Source: Eretmocerus hayati
Taxonomy: Eukaryota; Arthropoda; Insecta; Hymenoptera; Aphelinidae
Direction: 5' to 3'
Assembly: GCA_029851415.1 (NCBI GenBank)
Contig: CM056741.1
Span: 66,640,282-66,704,281, forward strand
Length of the DNA stretch: 64,000 nt
Shown here one piece after another: positions 38,401-50,314 of this stretch. A program made the position numbers and the translations under genes. The notes below the pieces were generated by a model. The model made no database searches, was not told the DNA's origin, and worked only from the letters and a program-made list of their open reading frames with translations. Each line of letters begins with the position of its first letter. Position 1 is the first letter of the stretch.

Positions 38401-40192
38401 AGCGATTAAACGAGAATAGAGCCAAGACGTCTTATATGGTTTTCATGTAGACCATCGGGTACTGAAGATGGAAATTTTTCAAATAAGAATTTTGGATTGG
38501 GATTTTACTGGTCATCCGTTCTCAAGGTCCATATGATAAAAAAAAATTAACAATCGATTAATAATGCTAGGGTTCTAAAAAACGGATAAATAGTGAGCAG
38601 ATGATTTTAGATTAGGTTAGGAGGGCAAACATTTTTCAAAAATGGTTTCTCTTGATTCGTAACAAAAAAAATCGTATGGAAGGTTCAAAATTGTTCTCTA
38701 GGATGCTCTAGAATACAGATGAAATGATTGACTTATTGTATAGTTCAAATACTTGTTCTGTGAAAGATAATGACAAGAAACCAAGTAATACAAAGAAAAA
38801 CAAATGATAGGGGGTATCTGTGGTTCAAATTGAATCTATTTCATCAATTGCACTGAAACTGTTCAATGAAAAAATATAGTCGAACGATTATCAAAATTTT
38901 GTGGGAAGAAGAAAGGTATTCAAGCGAGGTTTTCAAACGTGCATTGTTCATTCACTATTCCTATAAAACAATCTATAAGTTTGAACGAAGGAAGATAACT
39001 AAATTGTCCAATTTGTTACTGCCGCGGTTAGTTATGGTATAAAAAGTTGCCATTCGATTGAATCGGTGAAATGTAGCTTGGCCCGTCAAAGACGCTGTAA
39101 ATTCAACTGCAGCACGAAGGGTGAATTTTAAAAAAAATAGATGCATGTACGACAATGGAAGCATATACGTTTCTAATCTCCAGCAATTCATAAGAAGAGA
39201 ATAGAAGAAAAAAGGAAAAAAGAAAAGGAGGCAAAGGCGAGCTCTTTGTAAGATCGTTAAGCGGCTTTGTTGGGATGATTTACACAAGTCTCTTTCAAAT
39301 GTGACCTTCTCGGCATTCTTCGTATGAACGATTGATTATTATTCCTCTATTTCTGAGAGCAAAAATTCAACATTTTGGGCACGCGCACGTTCTGCTCCAA
39401 AGCAAGCACGTGTTTCTTCCTAAAAAGTGCTTATTGCCAAATCTTCGGGGGTAAGCCGTCGTTATTCTTTCAAACAAACAGAGAAGGTGAATGAGCTTCA
39501 CTTGATTAATGCACACCTCATTCATTATCAAGTTTATAGTTTATAGTATTGTACAACGTTCCAAGTTTGTCATCAATGATGATTGATTCGATGAATCTGA
39601 TGAAGTAGATCTGATATATGAATAATTCCATGGAAACTTCGAAATATGTAATCTGTATGCCTGCTTGTACGAAGTCTCGAAACACTCGAGACAAAAATCG
39701 TGTACGTCATTTTTGACGTATTATCTGGTGTTTGTTTTGGCGCAATCATTAGTTTGGCGATTCAGGACCACCCAAAAAAAATTATCATCGAAAAAGGGGT
39801 CAAAATGTCAGTTCCGTGCGTTGTGGTTTTCTTTTTTTCTTCGGACTTTGTGAGCGTGAAGCGTCGCAGTGAGGCTCGTTTGAGATTCGGGCGGGCAAAC
39901 TTATCAGATACAATGCCATTGAGCACCAAATCCCATTGCTGTAAGAGCCCAAAGACCACTTTTAGCATGTGTGCGGAGCACATACATGTTGTGGCGCAAT
40001 TTTACTTAAAATTTTATCGGGTACTAGTGCGACCCTTAAACGCGAGATTACGGAGGCCCTAGTAAGTTTTTTCAAAGTATCTGATGGCCAAATGAGAACC
40101 CCGAAACCTCAAGACTGTAGCTCAAATCGTTTGGCCGTGCGATCAATTTTAGTGTCAAATGTCAGGTTCCGTGCGCCTCTACCGTCTTATAC

Positions 40193-40230
40193 GCAAAGAG
40201 ATTATATACCATGGTATATAATCTCTTTGC
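40193..40230. repeat. Perfect 38-bp palindrome
   Basis: GCAAAGAGATTATATACC, then AT, then the exact reverse complement GGTATATAATCTCTTTGC. No mismatch and no real loop. Short TTATAC words lie on both sides but in the same orientation. It lies in Sox intron 3. Confidence 0.95.
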
Positions 40231-40421
40231 TTATACGTGTTATCCTTACAGTACCGATTGGAGGAAATTCTGAAATCCGTGCGCGAGTTAAATTATACAT
40301 TATATGTTTGAAAAAGTAGAAAAATAAATTTCAGACCCTTTCGAAGTGAGATTTAGGGTTGGCACAATTTCGGCCCCCAAACATTAAAACTTCAACGGAA
40401 CTATTCATCTTCGTGTGCGAG

Positions 40422-40578
40422 TTAACACGTTCGCTGCGGCGGTGAAAATCGCAGTTCCTTCTTTGTGTGCGGCGGAACCCACCGGTGGGTCCCGCGCAAT
40501 GTTAAATCCCATAAGACGAAAATCTGCCGAGGTACTCGCGGGACCAACCGGTGGGTCCCGCCGCAGCGAACGTGTTAA
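40422..40578. mobile_element. 157-bp TTAA-flanked miniature element, 'TTAACACGTTCGCTGCGG' family
   Basis: It begins TTAACACGTTCGCTGCGGC and ends GCCGCAGCGAACGTGTTAA, a perfect 19-bp terminal inverted repeat including TTAA. The inside carries two copies of CCACCGGTGGGTCCCGC-like sequence (one as ACCAACCGGTGGGTCCCG). A second member is at 59942-60058. TTAA ends suggest mobilisation by a piggyBac-type transposase. No coding capacity. Confidence 0.88.
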
Positions 40579-42566
40579 TTATGCTTTATATGTTTCAAGT
40601 AGTCGAAAACTCCATCTCAGATTTCTCGGAAGTGAGATTTTTGGTTGGCACACTTTCGACCCTCAAATATCAAAATTTCCGCGGAACTACTCATGTATAA
40701 ATGAACAGTCAAATATCATTAAATAACAGTCGAATGGGTACGATCAATTGAATCTGAAGATGATCAGATAATCAGAATATTTGCACTCGTACTCAATTTG
40801 TAATGATTATAGAAGAATGAGGAATCAAATTCAGCATACATGAATGCATTGCATAAAAGTGATAACGGAATTTATCACGATATTTCCCGGATTTCTAAAA
40901 CGGACGAGGATGAATCCAAACAGGATCATTTTTGCTTTTATTTTTACACTTTTGTCATACTGAATAGAATTTTCAAGCCGAATTCATTGAAAAAGTCTCA
41001 TTATGATTGACATGGCGATTTCCAAGTACCAAAAATATCTACTCGAGTCATAAGTAGTCTTATCAATAGATTTGAGGATAATAGACGATAAACGAGGAGT
41101 CAAGAATGGCTCGTAAAAACACCGAACAGAAACGCAGTTCTCAAAAACAGCTGATCAAATACACGGGGAAATACGTTCGGCCACGAAAACAAATTTTTTA
41201 CATCATCTTGCATCAATCTCATACTGACAAGGTTCAGTATTCATAATCTAGAAATCGGTGGTTCATTCAGTGGCATGAAAATTTTCATTGGTCTGACAAT
41301 GCGCATTACGAAATCCTTATTTCCGAGAATCAAATGAATAGTAAGAAAGAACCGACAGAAAATATTAGTATGCAGACTGAAAAGGGATGCAAAGTTAGCG
41401 AGTATGAGTGCAAGTGACAAATTCTTCGCCAGTCGAAGCATAAAGGGCGCTGCAGATAGTTAGCCACGTATCGTGAATCAAGCAGGATAAAAGGCGAGTC
41501 GTATAGGTAACTGCATGCTTCCCCAAGTCTCCAAAGTCGCAAAGCACTTATTTTGCACTCAGTTGCCATGAGCGAGGTCTCGGAGGTTCCTCAAGTCCTT
41601 GTGGTCCTAGGGTATGATTATTTTTGTCCTCGGAGGTGTTAAAAGAGACCAGCAAGAAAGAAAGAGATATGTGAGTGTGTGTGTGAGAGAGAGAGAATCA
41701 GAATTAAAGAGGTGTGCATGCTGAGGCACCCCTCTGTGCGCCCCCCTCACACGCGTGCGTTATTTTTGAGGTGGCTGTGTATTGGATGGCGTTGACCTCG
41801 TGGAATGTTGATGGCGGGCAGGTGTCGTGTTGTAAATCAGGGTTGGACATTTTGCTACAATTCACAATTTGCTCCATGTGTGGGTGTTCTACATCCAACT
41901 CAAAATCAATCTTCTTTCACTTTTTCGTGGAATGCGTCCACTTTCGGCGTAATGTGATTTTTTAATAGCATCGCGGTGATATTCTCTTGATTTTTCTGAA
42001 AGTGCGACTCGATCGGATAACTTGAGTCAAAGTATGATAATTCGGGCTTACTTTCGACTTCACTCGAGGACCAGTGAAACCTGTTCATCAACAAGAAATC
42101 GGTAACATGAGGATGTAAGAAAATTATCTGTACTTGATGAAAAATTGTATCCACAATCTTCATATCTGTTACACGAACCATGTCTTGGTTTCTTGGGTCA
42201 ACATTTCCACGTGGAAGAACGCATCAGAAAAAAAACTATTTCATGAGTGATAGAAAGTTGTTGATAACGATTTCATACACTGAGAAGTCCGACCAAGCAG
42301 ACGACACTTCGTGGAGACTCGCTTCCTTTTGCTGGGATTTTGTCGAATAATAATACGCATGCCGTGGAATGAATCGTATTCAATACTTTTACTACTTTTC
42401 TCGCAATCAAAACCCCGGTCGATTTAATGATGTAATTAAATTGAGCACTGTCGGTAGTCAGTTTTCCTCAATCACAAAAATCGTACCAACACTGTTGTCT
42501 CGCCTACTCACCTCAGCCCCATCTCTATTCGAGCTGATTCAGATTAAGAATAATTGATAAACTCAC

Positions 42567-42709
42567 CTGTGCGGGTGCGCTGAGGCCGGCTGACATAGCC
42601 GTTTGTTGTGCTGCTGCAGCGGCCGCTGCAGCCATGCTCGCCGACAGTGTGCCGTACGGTGTGCTGTAATACGGGTTCATGCTCGCCTGATTTATGCTAG
42701 TCGGCATCG
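42567..42709 (-). CDS. Sox21b: SoxB gene, middle exon (Ala-rich linker)
   Basis: This 143-nt exon lies between a TTTGTTTCAG acceptor and a CAG|GTGAGT donor. It starts with two bases that complete a Thr codon from the preceding exon and ends in phase 0. It encodes 47 residues: MPTSINQASMNPYYSTPYG, then an alanine run of eight, a QQ pair, and a short Ala/Ser/Gly-rich stretch ending SAPAQ. Such low-complexity Ala tracts are common in the effector part of insect Sox proteins. No fold is expected. Reading past the donor adds a short tail and a stop, so intron retention would truncate the protein. Exon status rests on phase continuity with both neighbours and on strong splice consensus. Confidence 0.88.
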
Positions 42710-43284
42710 CTGAAACAAATAATCAACATTTTTCGTTATTAATTTGAGTCTATTTTCACATAGACCATCGGTCAGATCTAAATTTCGGAACTATACATCA
42801 TGGTCTTACATTGTACAAATCACTCTGGAAACAACTGCAAATCCTAATTCAACTAGAAAAATATCGCCGCTCGCTCCGTTCTGCGAGATATAAATATGAA
42901 GCAATCAACTGCGCAATGGATTCTTGATAGAAATTTACTTCTCAAATATGTAATAGTATATCATGTACTGAGTTGCGGAAAAGACGCTATTCTGAACGAG
43001 GTGCATACACTATTTGCTGGAAATGGAAGAAATGCCTTTTCGAGCCGTTCTCGCGAAGCGAAGACGGCTCGAAAATGGCGTTTTCTCCGTTGGAAGCAAG
43101 AAAGAATATTCTATATCAAGATAGGCATTCAGTCGTTGAGTACTCATTAGTGTTTTTTTAGATGTGGTACAAGACTTTGATGGTGGCAAAGGGCTTATGG
43201 GTCGACGTAATCCATGATTTTCTTGTGAATTGAAAATTGGTTTGCTTATGTATAGAAGCTTTCACATACAAGAGTATACCATGT

Positions 43285-43683
43285 ATAGAGGTTCAACATA
43301 ATCATGATCAATCATTTATCGCACACATTCGATATATCATATACATTCACAAGTCATCATCAGCCATCATTCACTTCATTACTCATTGCACTCAATCACA
43401 ATCATTTCCATTCCATCATGCTATATTCCCATCATCATATCGCTCTTTCATCGTCAATGATCGCCCACTTGAAAGTATCGCGTTTGGACTCATTACCAAG
43501 TGAGAGGGTGAAGCAATCATCTCCTTCGTGTCATCTACTCGGATGATCACAAGTAATTGTTTGTCGCATCCACCAACGCATCACAACTTCACTAACCATC
43601 GTCTTCCATTGTCATTCAATCTTCATTCAATCATTAACACCCATTCAATCAATCGTTGATCCACCACATTCAACCATTGAGGA
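43285..43683 (+). repeat. TCA/CAAT-rich low-complexity, G-poor stretch
   Basis: The plus strand is made largely of TCATCA, CATTCA, CAATCA and CACAATC words with few G residues over about 400 bp. It reads as a degenerate microsatellite, interrupted at about 43455-43560. The open frames here are Ser/His-rich artefacts. Confidence 0.7.
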
Positions 43684-43685
43684 TC

Positions 43686-43927
43686 TTCAAAGGCTGTCTT
43701 AATTTGCCCCCAAAACTGTCCTAAAGTGCCCCCAAACGCGGGGCGAAATAGGACAGATTTTTTTTCTCAAACTTCAAAAAAAATTATGAAAGCGGTGACC
43801 TGGAGGTCTGAAAATTTTTTTACAATTTATTCAATAGTTGAACTTTCAAGTCCCGTAGCGCGCCTATCCCCAAGTATCGCCAGATACCCCCACTGCAAAA
43901 CCTGTCCTAATTCGCCCCACTCTCCCC
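43686..43927 (+). mobile_element. Solo right end of the 5122-7236 element
   Basis: From AAGGCTGTCTTAATTTGCCC to CCCCACTCTCCCC it follows 7007-7236 base by base with few differences, including AAACGCGGGGCGAA and CAATAGTTGAACTT. It ends with the same terminus followed by TA. The left 1.9 kb of the parent is absent. Confidence 0.88.
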
Positions 43928-46900
43928 TATATGTTAAATCAATTTAATTAATTCTCTCGAAAATCAGTCCGGCACAAAATCTAGAGTAAGTCAAGAAGAT
44001 AAATATCGTGTTCGCAGCTCAGTTTACCTACACAAAAATATATATAGTATGCACTATGGTATTTTCATGTCTCGTGTCAAAGGTAATAGAGCTCTTGGGC
44101 CGAGATCATCAGTATCTAGGGTGCAGCTACGTTTCATTTTGGACGCTCCCGGCGGGGAGCACTTGAATTTTGCCGAGCAATGATTACACGCATTCACAGC
44201 CGTCCAAAATATTTACATCGCACCAAGCAGGCTGAACAATAAAAGCAAATCGCACTTGACTCTGGAGCTTTTATACAGACATCAATCGACTGTTCACTTA
44301 TTGTTTCGGTGTTCAAGTCATCGGACGAGGAGAGGTCGCAATTAGCGTACTATACTGCTCGCATCTGTCGTTCATCGGTGCTATAGATTATAACAACAGA
44401 TGTCTGTTTTGAGCTCGAATCATCAGACGATGGAAACGATGAAGCACGATATGCGATGCAGAACAGGCTATTATGTGAATGCAAGTGTCTGCCCTAGTTT
44501 ATCGCAAATTTGATGTAGCCTGGATATTGTTTTTGACGGTGCACTGTGCGTTTCATGTGTTGTAGGAGTTGTGTGATGAACGTGTTTTTCATTGCGCAAT
44601 CTAGCTATTCGCACCCCGCTGAGAGGCTTGGCTCGAGTTTTTGCGAATTGTGCTTGATCATTGCTACTGTCAAAATAGCACTTTTTCATCATGAATTTGA
44701 AAAGTACTCATGTCCCGTCTTTGTGAAAATTTTAATAACTGCCCCACTGCTGCAATCTCTTGCTCATATTTGATCGATGAGCCTTATATTGATGTTCATT
44801 TGCAGCACTAACAATCGGACTAACAAAAGGATCGTAAATAACTCATCAATTAGAGGATTTGATTTTCACCGCGAATCGTGTTTCCTCTCAAAAGCATTGA
44901 AAAAAAGTGTGTTTCCCCAAACATAAATCTGGTACCACGCATTTTTCTAAAACTTTCCTGTAAAGAGGTCCATGTGATTAGACCGGTAATTGTAAATGAC
45001 AGCCCTACAAACCTAATCAACTCTTCTGCAGATTGTTCACATTAACAGATAGAGCAACAAGTATAAACCAAACTAATGAGTATTTGCACTCTTTTACTGG
45101 ATCAAAATCAATTTTCTGTGTTTTCCTATAAGTTTTGAATGCAACAAATATCAATACATTTTCACTTATTGGTATCTGTATTTTGTTGGCCTTTAGAATC
45201 CTCTACGAGACTAATAGTTCTCTTCGATTTAATGATTTTTTGAACGTTGTTATAATTTGTAAGTGCAAATAACGTTATGAATTATTCATCGTCACCTTCC
45301 GCACATCGTTCCTTACACGAAAACGCTTGTGTGCTAGATTTATAATCATGGCAGTTATCAAGACCTATTTTGAAAGGAGTATATTCCTCATCTGATAATT
45401 TTGATGGATTTACTCATTTATCCAACCTACGGCCGATATGAATTAGAACAATGCTCGAAGGGATATATATGAGAAAACAAATGGCTGCTGCGTATGTTGA
45501 GAGCGAGAATGCCTGACTATCCATGTATGGTGTATGAAAGAAATGCGTCCCCCATCAGGCCTCTCAATTACGACTCAAGTACTCGGTGCGTCGTTGCACA
45601 CTTTTTTGTCGTATGAATCCCGGTGTGATATATTGGGACGTCAGTCTGTAGTGTGGAGCACTTTTTCTGTTAATCTTGATGATCGTTATGCTGCCTCGTT
45701 GCCGTCGAAATTCTTTTGTCTCGAGTGTTGCGCCTAATAATACCGAGGGCAACGAAAACTGTACATACCCCGAACCTTGGGTAATTAGAATCGAAGACGA
45801 TTGCCGCGGCGGCTCCCGGTGCCAAATAATCGTTTCAAAACATCCTGATCAATTATCAATACAAATCTGATGAGTGCTGCAGTGCAAATTATGTCGTTGA
45901 AGAGGCATTTTTGAAATATAATTGGTACAATCGGCTACTGCAGTTGATGTATTGTAAATTTGGATGCAGTTCGTGCAGACTCATTCGTTTTGATCAGATG
46001 TCCTGATGCGAGCACAAATGAGTGCACGCCTGCGAGTGTGTTTTCGTAATCGCTTGACACATCATTCGTATTAGCGAAACGTTTCATTTGAGGTCTTTGA
46101 AAGATGCATTGGGTAACTTCATCACCTTATTCGATTTTGACGTTTGCAACGAGTTGTTGTGACCGAAGCGAAAATCTTAATCATACAGGCATAAAGTGAA
46201 TACCTGCGCGTCATCTCGCCAGTCAGACTCTCGTGATTGATCACGAGAATATTCGCGAGATATTTCATAAGCAATGAGCACAATCGATGCGATGAATCAA
46301 TTACTGCAGTGATTCCATCAAATATCGGATAAATCCAAGTTTGCAATACTCGTTACAGCATATTTAATATTGAGCACTTGAAACGAGGAGAATTACATTC
46401 ATCGAAAGAGTTTTGTTGATATAAACCCAAGCATCATCGATGCAACAACAGCAGGATTTCCAGGTTCATTAGGGATAAAATTAATGGTTAAGATCAAGTT
46501 GATTAATCATTCCCTCGCGTAAGCCACACTGTCGGCCATAATAATAATTCTTCATCGCATAATGTAAGTTCGAGTGTATTTCTCGTCGCAATACGAGAGG
46601 GCGCGAAATGAATCCTCATTGAACTCAAGAAAGCAGAAAGGAAAGAATGATGGCGTGAACCAAACACAGAACCGAGGGAATTGAATAGGGCGCTGAAAAA
46701 TATGCGAGACGATGCCATAAATTCAGAAATCGCGACTAACCCGATTACACGCATCGCGTATATTCAACGCGGGATTTTTTTTAATCGTTTATGCGAGCGA
46801 GCCCTAACGATAAGTGGACAAGTGTGCCGCTTGAGCAGTGTGATGGGCTTGCTTTTGTATACATGAATGCATACTCGTTTTGCGCGTAATCGCGATAAAT

Positions 46901-47297
46901 CGTGTGCAGTTGTCGTTGTCGTCGTTTCGTGACTGTGCGCGGTACCATACCATACCATACCACATGAGCATTCGTTCTTAGCGAATATTACCGGACAGAG
47001 AGAGAGGGAGAGGGAGAGGAACTTTGCCTGCAATTCATCGGCTACGAGCACGCAAGACCATAAACCTGTCGCAGAAGTTATTATTTATCGGATTGTCTTT
47101 GCCGACTTCGAGTGAATTGAGCTGAATTTCGTGAGGAGGTCCTTTGTTGAAAGAAGTGTAGATCTGTAGACCCGAGTGTATAACAGATTTTGCCCAGAAG
47201 GTAGCTTTGGCACGAGATTTCTGATAAAATAATCAGACTCCAGTCAAAAATCTGTCCGTCCGGATACCGCATGTCGAGTTACGTACGTGGAAGGGAT

Positions 47298-47891
47298 CAT
47301 GGCGTAAAAATAACAAGGTGTGTGACCGCGCACGTTTTCGCTAGCCCACCGACCGACGCCATGATGAGATTTTGTCGCGGGACCTTTGAATGAACGTAGC
47401 ACGGTGTTTTGCCTCCGGTTACACGACTATACGGTTTCAATCATTCATACGGACGAGTGGAGAATGTTCAGATCAACACATTAATCACTAATTTGGATTT
47501 CTCTATAAATGTCACTATTTAATGACGCTATTGGAGTTTAGAATTCTCACATATGCTTCACACGTACTTATGCATCTGTACAGAGGATTTTTAGCTCGAG
47601 GAAATCGGTAGATTTACTTTTTCTTTCCATCGCAGACTGGCTCTGTTATATTTTTGCATTGATTCTCAACACAAAAATATAACATTTCTAAGATGTAAGA
47701 TGTGGGACTTGTGGAGCCACATGCAAATCTGAGCAAAACGGCACGACAGCTTGTCCACGGTTACTCACACATGCAAACTATTCAACATCTAGAAATCCAA
47801 TATGGATGGCATTGGTGGGCCGCCATGTCTGCGCGGTAGCTGATGCGTTTTAACCGCTCGGGGTCCCACACCTTGTTATCTTTACGCCATG
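47298..47891. mobile_element. 594-bp hAT-like element with 8-bp target duplication
   Basis: The ends CATGGCGTAAAAATAACAAG and (reverse-complemented) CATGGCGTAAAGATAACAAG continue as GTGTG, a 25-bp inverted repeat with one mismatch. Both are flanked by GAAGGGAT (47290-47297 and 47892-47899), an exact 8-bp direct duplication. Eight-base duplications and a terminal C...G are typical of hAT-superfamily elements. Interior hairpin: GTTATATTTTTG with CAAAAATATAAC (47645-47683). No transposase, so it is non-autonomous. Confidence 0.83.
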
Positions 47892-48031
47892 GAAGGGATG
47901 ATGGGTGACCGTGTCATGTGACGGTCATGAACAGCTCGGTATAGTTGGATGGGTACGTGGTCGGGTAGATGGGTGGATGGACTGTCTGGTCAAGTTCGAT
48001 CTAGTGAGGTACCAGTACGGTACTAGTGCAC

Positions 48032-48419
48032 TTAAGGCGATGCGGTCACCGTGCAACCCGGAAATCATATCTTATTTGGATATAAATCAAAAAATGTTCA
48101 CGAAACGAAGTTTGAGACCAGTTGTTTACTACTTGTTATCATCTGAAATGTGGTGGACAACTGATATTTGTCACCAACCACAAGACTATCACTAATCAAC
48201 GAGAATAACTTGCCCGCGGGTACTTTCTAACCTACAAATTGGCACATTTTCGTTCACAAAACTCTCAAAATCTAGTCCGAATTGGGCCAAACGAAGAGTT
48301 ATCCAGGCCAAGTTAGATGATAATGAAGCCTGGATAACTCGTCGTTTAGCCCATAATGGAAAAGATTTTGAGAATTCTGTGAACAAAGTTCAGCGTGCAC
48401 GGTGACCGCATCGCCTTAA
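48032..48419. mobile_element. 388-bp TTAA-flanked TIR element within a minisatellite
   Basis: It begins TTAAGGCGATGCGGTCACCG followed by TGCA, and ends with the exact reverse complement, a 24-bp perfect repeat including TTAA. An inner foldback is formed by GAGTTATCCAGGC (about 48294-48306) and GCCTGGATAACTC (about 48328-48340). Diverged 10-bp minisatellite words (GGTACCAGTA, CGGTACTAGT) lie to the left and regular units to the right, as expected for insertion near the edge of that array. No coding capacity. Confidence 0.82.
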
Positions 48420-48421
48420 GT

Positions 48422-48628
48422 GTTGTCTGATACGGTCTAATACGGTCTAGTTCGGTCTGGTTCAGTCTAGTTTGGTCTAGTTTGGTCTGACCCGGTGTGG
48501 TTTGGTCTTGTTTGCTCTACTGCGGTCTAGTATGGTCTGATACGGTCTCGTTTGGTCTGGTGCGGTCTAGTATCAGTCTAGTTCGGTCTGGTTCGGTCTA
48601 GTTTGGTCTAATTCGGCCTGGTCTGGTT
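48422..48628 (+). repeat. 10-bp minisatellite, consensus GGTCTRGTWY
   Basis: About 20 near-regular ten-base units (GGTCTAGTTC, GGTCTGGTTC, GGTCTAGTTT, GGTCTGATAC and similar) run head to tail with one or two single-base length shifts. The array continues more loosely to the left of the inserted element (about 47984-48028). Confidence 0.88.
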
Positions 48629-50122
48629 AAAATATGCTACTTGACCGTGTGGAATACGGGTGTAATTGACTAATCGATTGATTGATTGACTGATCAATTG
48701 CCTGATCGGTTGTATGTCGTGCGTTTTGCATCGTGCACTGTGTGTCGTGTGCTGTTTAAAATGCGCCATGATGTATCTCAAATTCGTTGCATTATCAAAC
48801 ATTTTCTCAACATATAGACTATTCATCAAAAAAATCTCTATATATTTTGGTGCTCTGATATTTCAAACCAAGAAATTTTGAGAATTCAAAACAGTTAATC
48901 TTGAGTTACCTAAGAGCGTTTATAATCTCTCGAAATTTTTTTCAAATCCCATGTCTGACCAACCGTGATTTATACTACTCATTTTAATACGATTTGAAAC
49001 AGTTTTTCCACAGAGTTCGACTATAAAATCTTGCTCGAGAATTTTCGAGATTGTTCGTAGATACTCTGGATTTAAAATCGCCGGTCTTGTGATGCAAGTG
49101 AAACGCATTGTTTGGAACGACCCGAAAATTTCATCTCGTTTTGTAATTCGAGTATCCATGGCATGTACATTCTTGTTGCTTACCAGAAGTTATAATAACC
49201 TTCAACGCCACCAGTTGAACAAAATTTCATCTTCACGAAATTAGAAACCTCTTTTAATTATCTCCAGTCGATCATTTTACCCATCATTCTCCGAATATCA
49301 TGTTTGAGCTGCAAAAGCATTCGAGGGGCCTTCAACTCATCAAGAAAATTTACAAGCTGAAGGAGTGATAGCGAAAGAGGTAATAACGCTAGTCAGGAAT
49401 TGAAGTTTCTTAGAATTAATTTGAACATTGATACTATGTCTAGTCTCGGTACAGTATGATTCATTAGTGTTCCGATTGAGGTGATAGAAGAGATAGTTAG
49501 GTAAGCATTTCTGAATGTCAAATTTTGATGAAATTTGCAATGGGTTCTCTCTGTTATTTTGAGCTGACGAAGACACATTTTGAGATATGACCGTAGACTA
49601 CATACTTGAGAACACCTAACTGATGGTTTTTAAACTGAAATCATGTTGCAAACAAATTCGAAAAAAGAACCTAGGGCTCATCACAATACCTTATTTACTT
49701 GTTAGAGATAAATGAGGACTCATTAACAAAATGCACTTCCGAGTGGAGCAATTTCCCATTGAGATGCCGGTGTAATTTTATAAAGAATATTTCTTGACTC
49801 TTTGCCGTAACTTGAGCGATTTATAGAATATCAGAGATGGCTAGTGACTCGATGATGAGTTTTTATGAATTTCATATGATTGACTACCCTACTTCAAATT
49901 AAATCATTCAACCAAAGATTCAATCACGTGGAGTTATCGTTGAATAGCAGGTTAAAGGGCTACCCTCGCAACGTGATGACGTACTGTTTCTACGAATGCA
50001 GTATGCGACGAGTTCGATAGACATTTGATTGTACTTGGAGATTGATACACTTGAATTATGTCTGAAGGGAGGATCTCGAATCTCAAGAGGGGGATATCAA
50101 ATATGTCGAGGAGACCACTTAC

Positions 50123-50314
50123 TTCTGAGTGCTTCCATAGGTACGCTAGGGTAAGGCATGCTGTAAGGGTATCCCTCTTTGCGGTGAGTTTTTGGCTTTC
50201 TTCGCGGCCTGTATTTGTAGTCTGGGTGATCCTTCATGTGCACTGCTCTCAACCTCTTTGCTTCGTCGATGAATGGCAATTTCTCCTCTTCTTTCAATGT
50301 TTTCCACTGTGCGC
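50123..50314 (-). CDS. Sox21b: Group-B Sox transcription factor, exon encoding C-terminal half of HMG box (partial gene)
   Basis: Sox proteins are nuclear transcription factors that bind and bend DNA through an HMG box. This exon encodes 63 full codons. It opens with [20 protein letters not shown] and continues through [20 protein letters not shown], which is the last part of a group-B Sox HMG box and its basic tail. [18 protein letters not shown] linker follows. The acceptor (ATTACAG, then GC) splits a Gly codon in phase 1, so the HMG box is divided by an intron after the KRLG position. The donor is AA|GTAAGT, phase 1, and joins in frame to the exon at 42567-42709. The first HMG half (the RPMNAFMVWSR part) is nowhere upstream to 64000, so exon 1 lies outside the window. 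The GYPYxMPYPSVPxEALR stretch and split box point to SoxB2/Sox21b rather than SoxNeuro or Dichaete. The family is certain and the paralogue is probable. Confidence 0.93.

Larger units (their letters stand above)
35499..42566 (-). other. Sox intron 3 (between middle and terminal exons)
   Basis: This is 7,068 bp with a GTGAGT donor at its 42566 end and a TTGCACAG acceptor at its 35499 end. It contains a 38-bp perfect palindrome (40193-40230), a TTAA-flanked short element (40422-40578) and a GT/GA microsatellite (about 41671-41696). I see no other coding signal. Open frames such as 36617-37039 and 39700-40062 have no recognisable domain. A short palindrome with a TGACGT-like half-site is at 39704-39719. 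Confidence 0.8.
42710..50122 (-). other. Sox intron 2 (between HMG exon and middle exon)
   Basis: This is 7,413 bp with a GTAAGT donor at 50122 and a TTTCAG acceptor at 42710. It holds a TCA-rich, G-poor stretch (43285-43683), a solo transposon end (43686-43927), a hAT-like element (47298-47891), a TTAA-flanked element (48032-48419) and a 10-bp minisatellite (48422-48628). A purine-rich GA run lies at about 46996-47019. No further exon was recognised. Confidence 0.8.
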
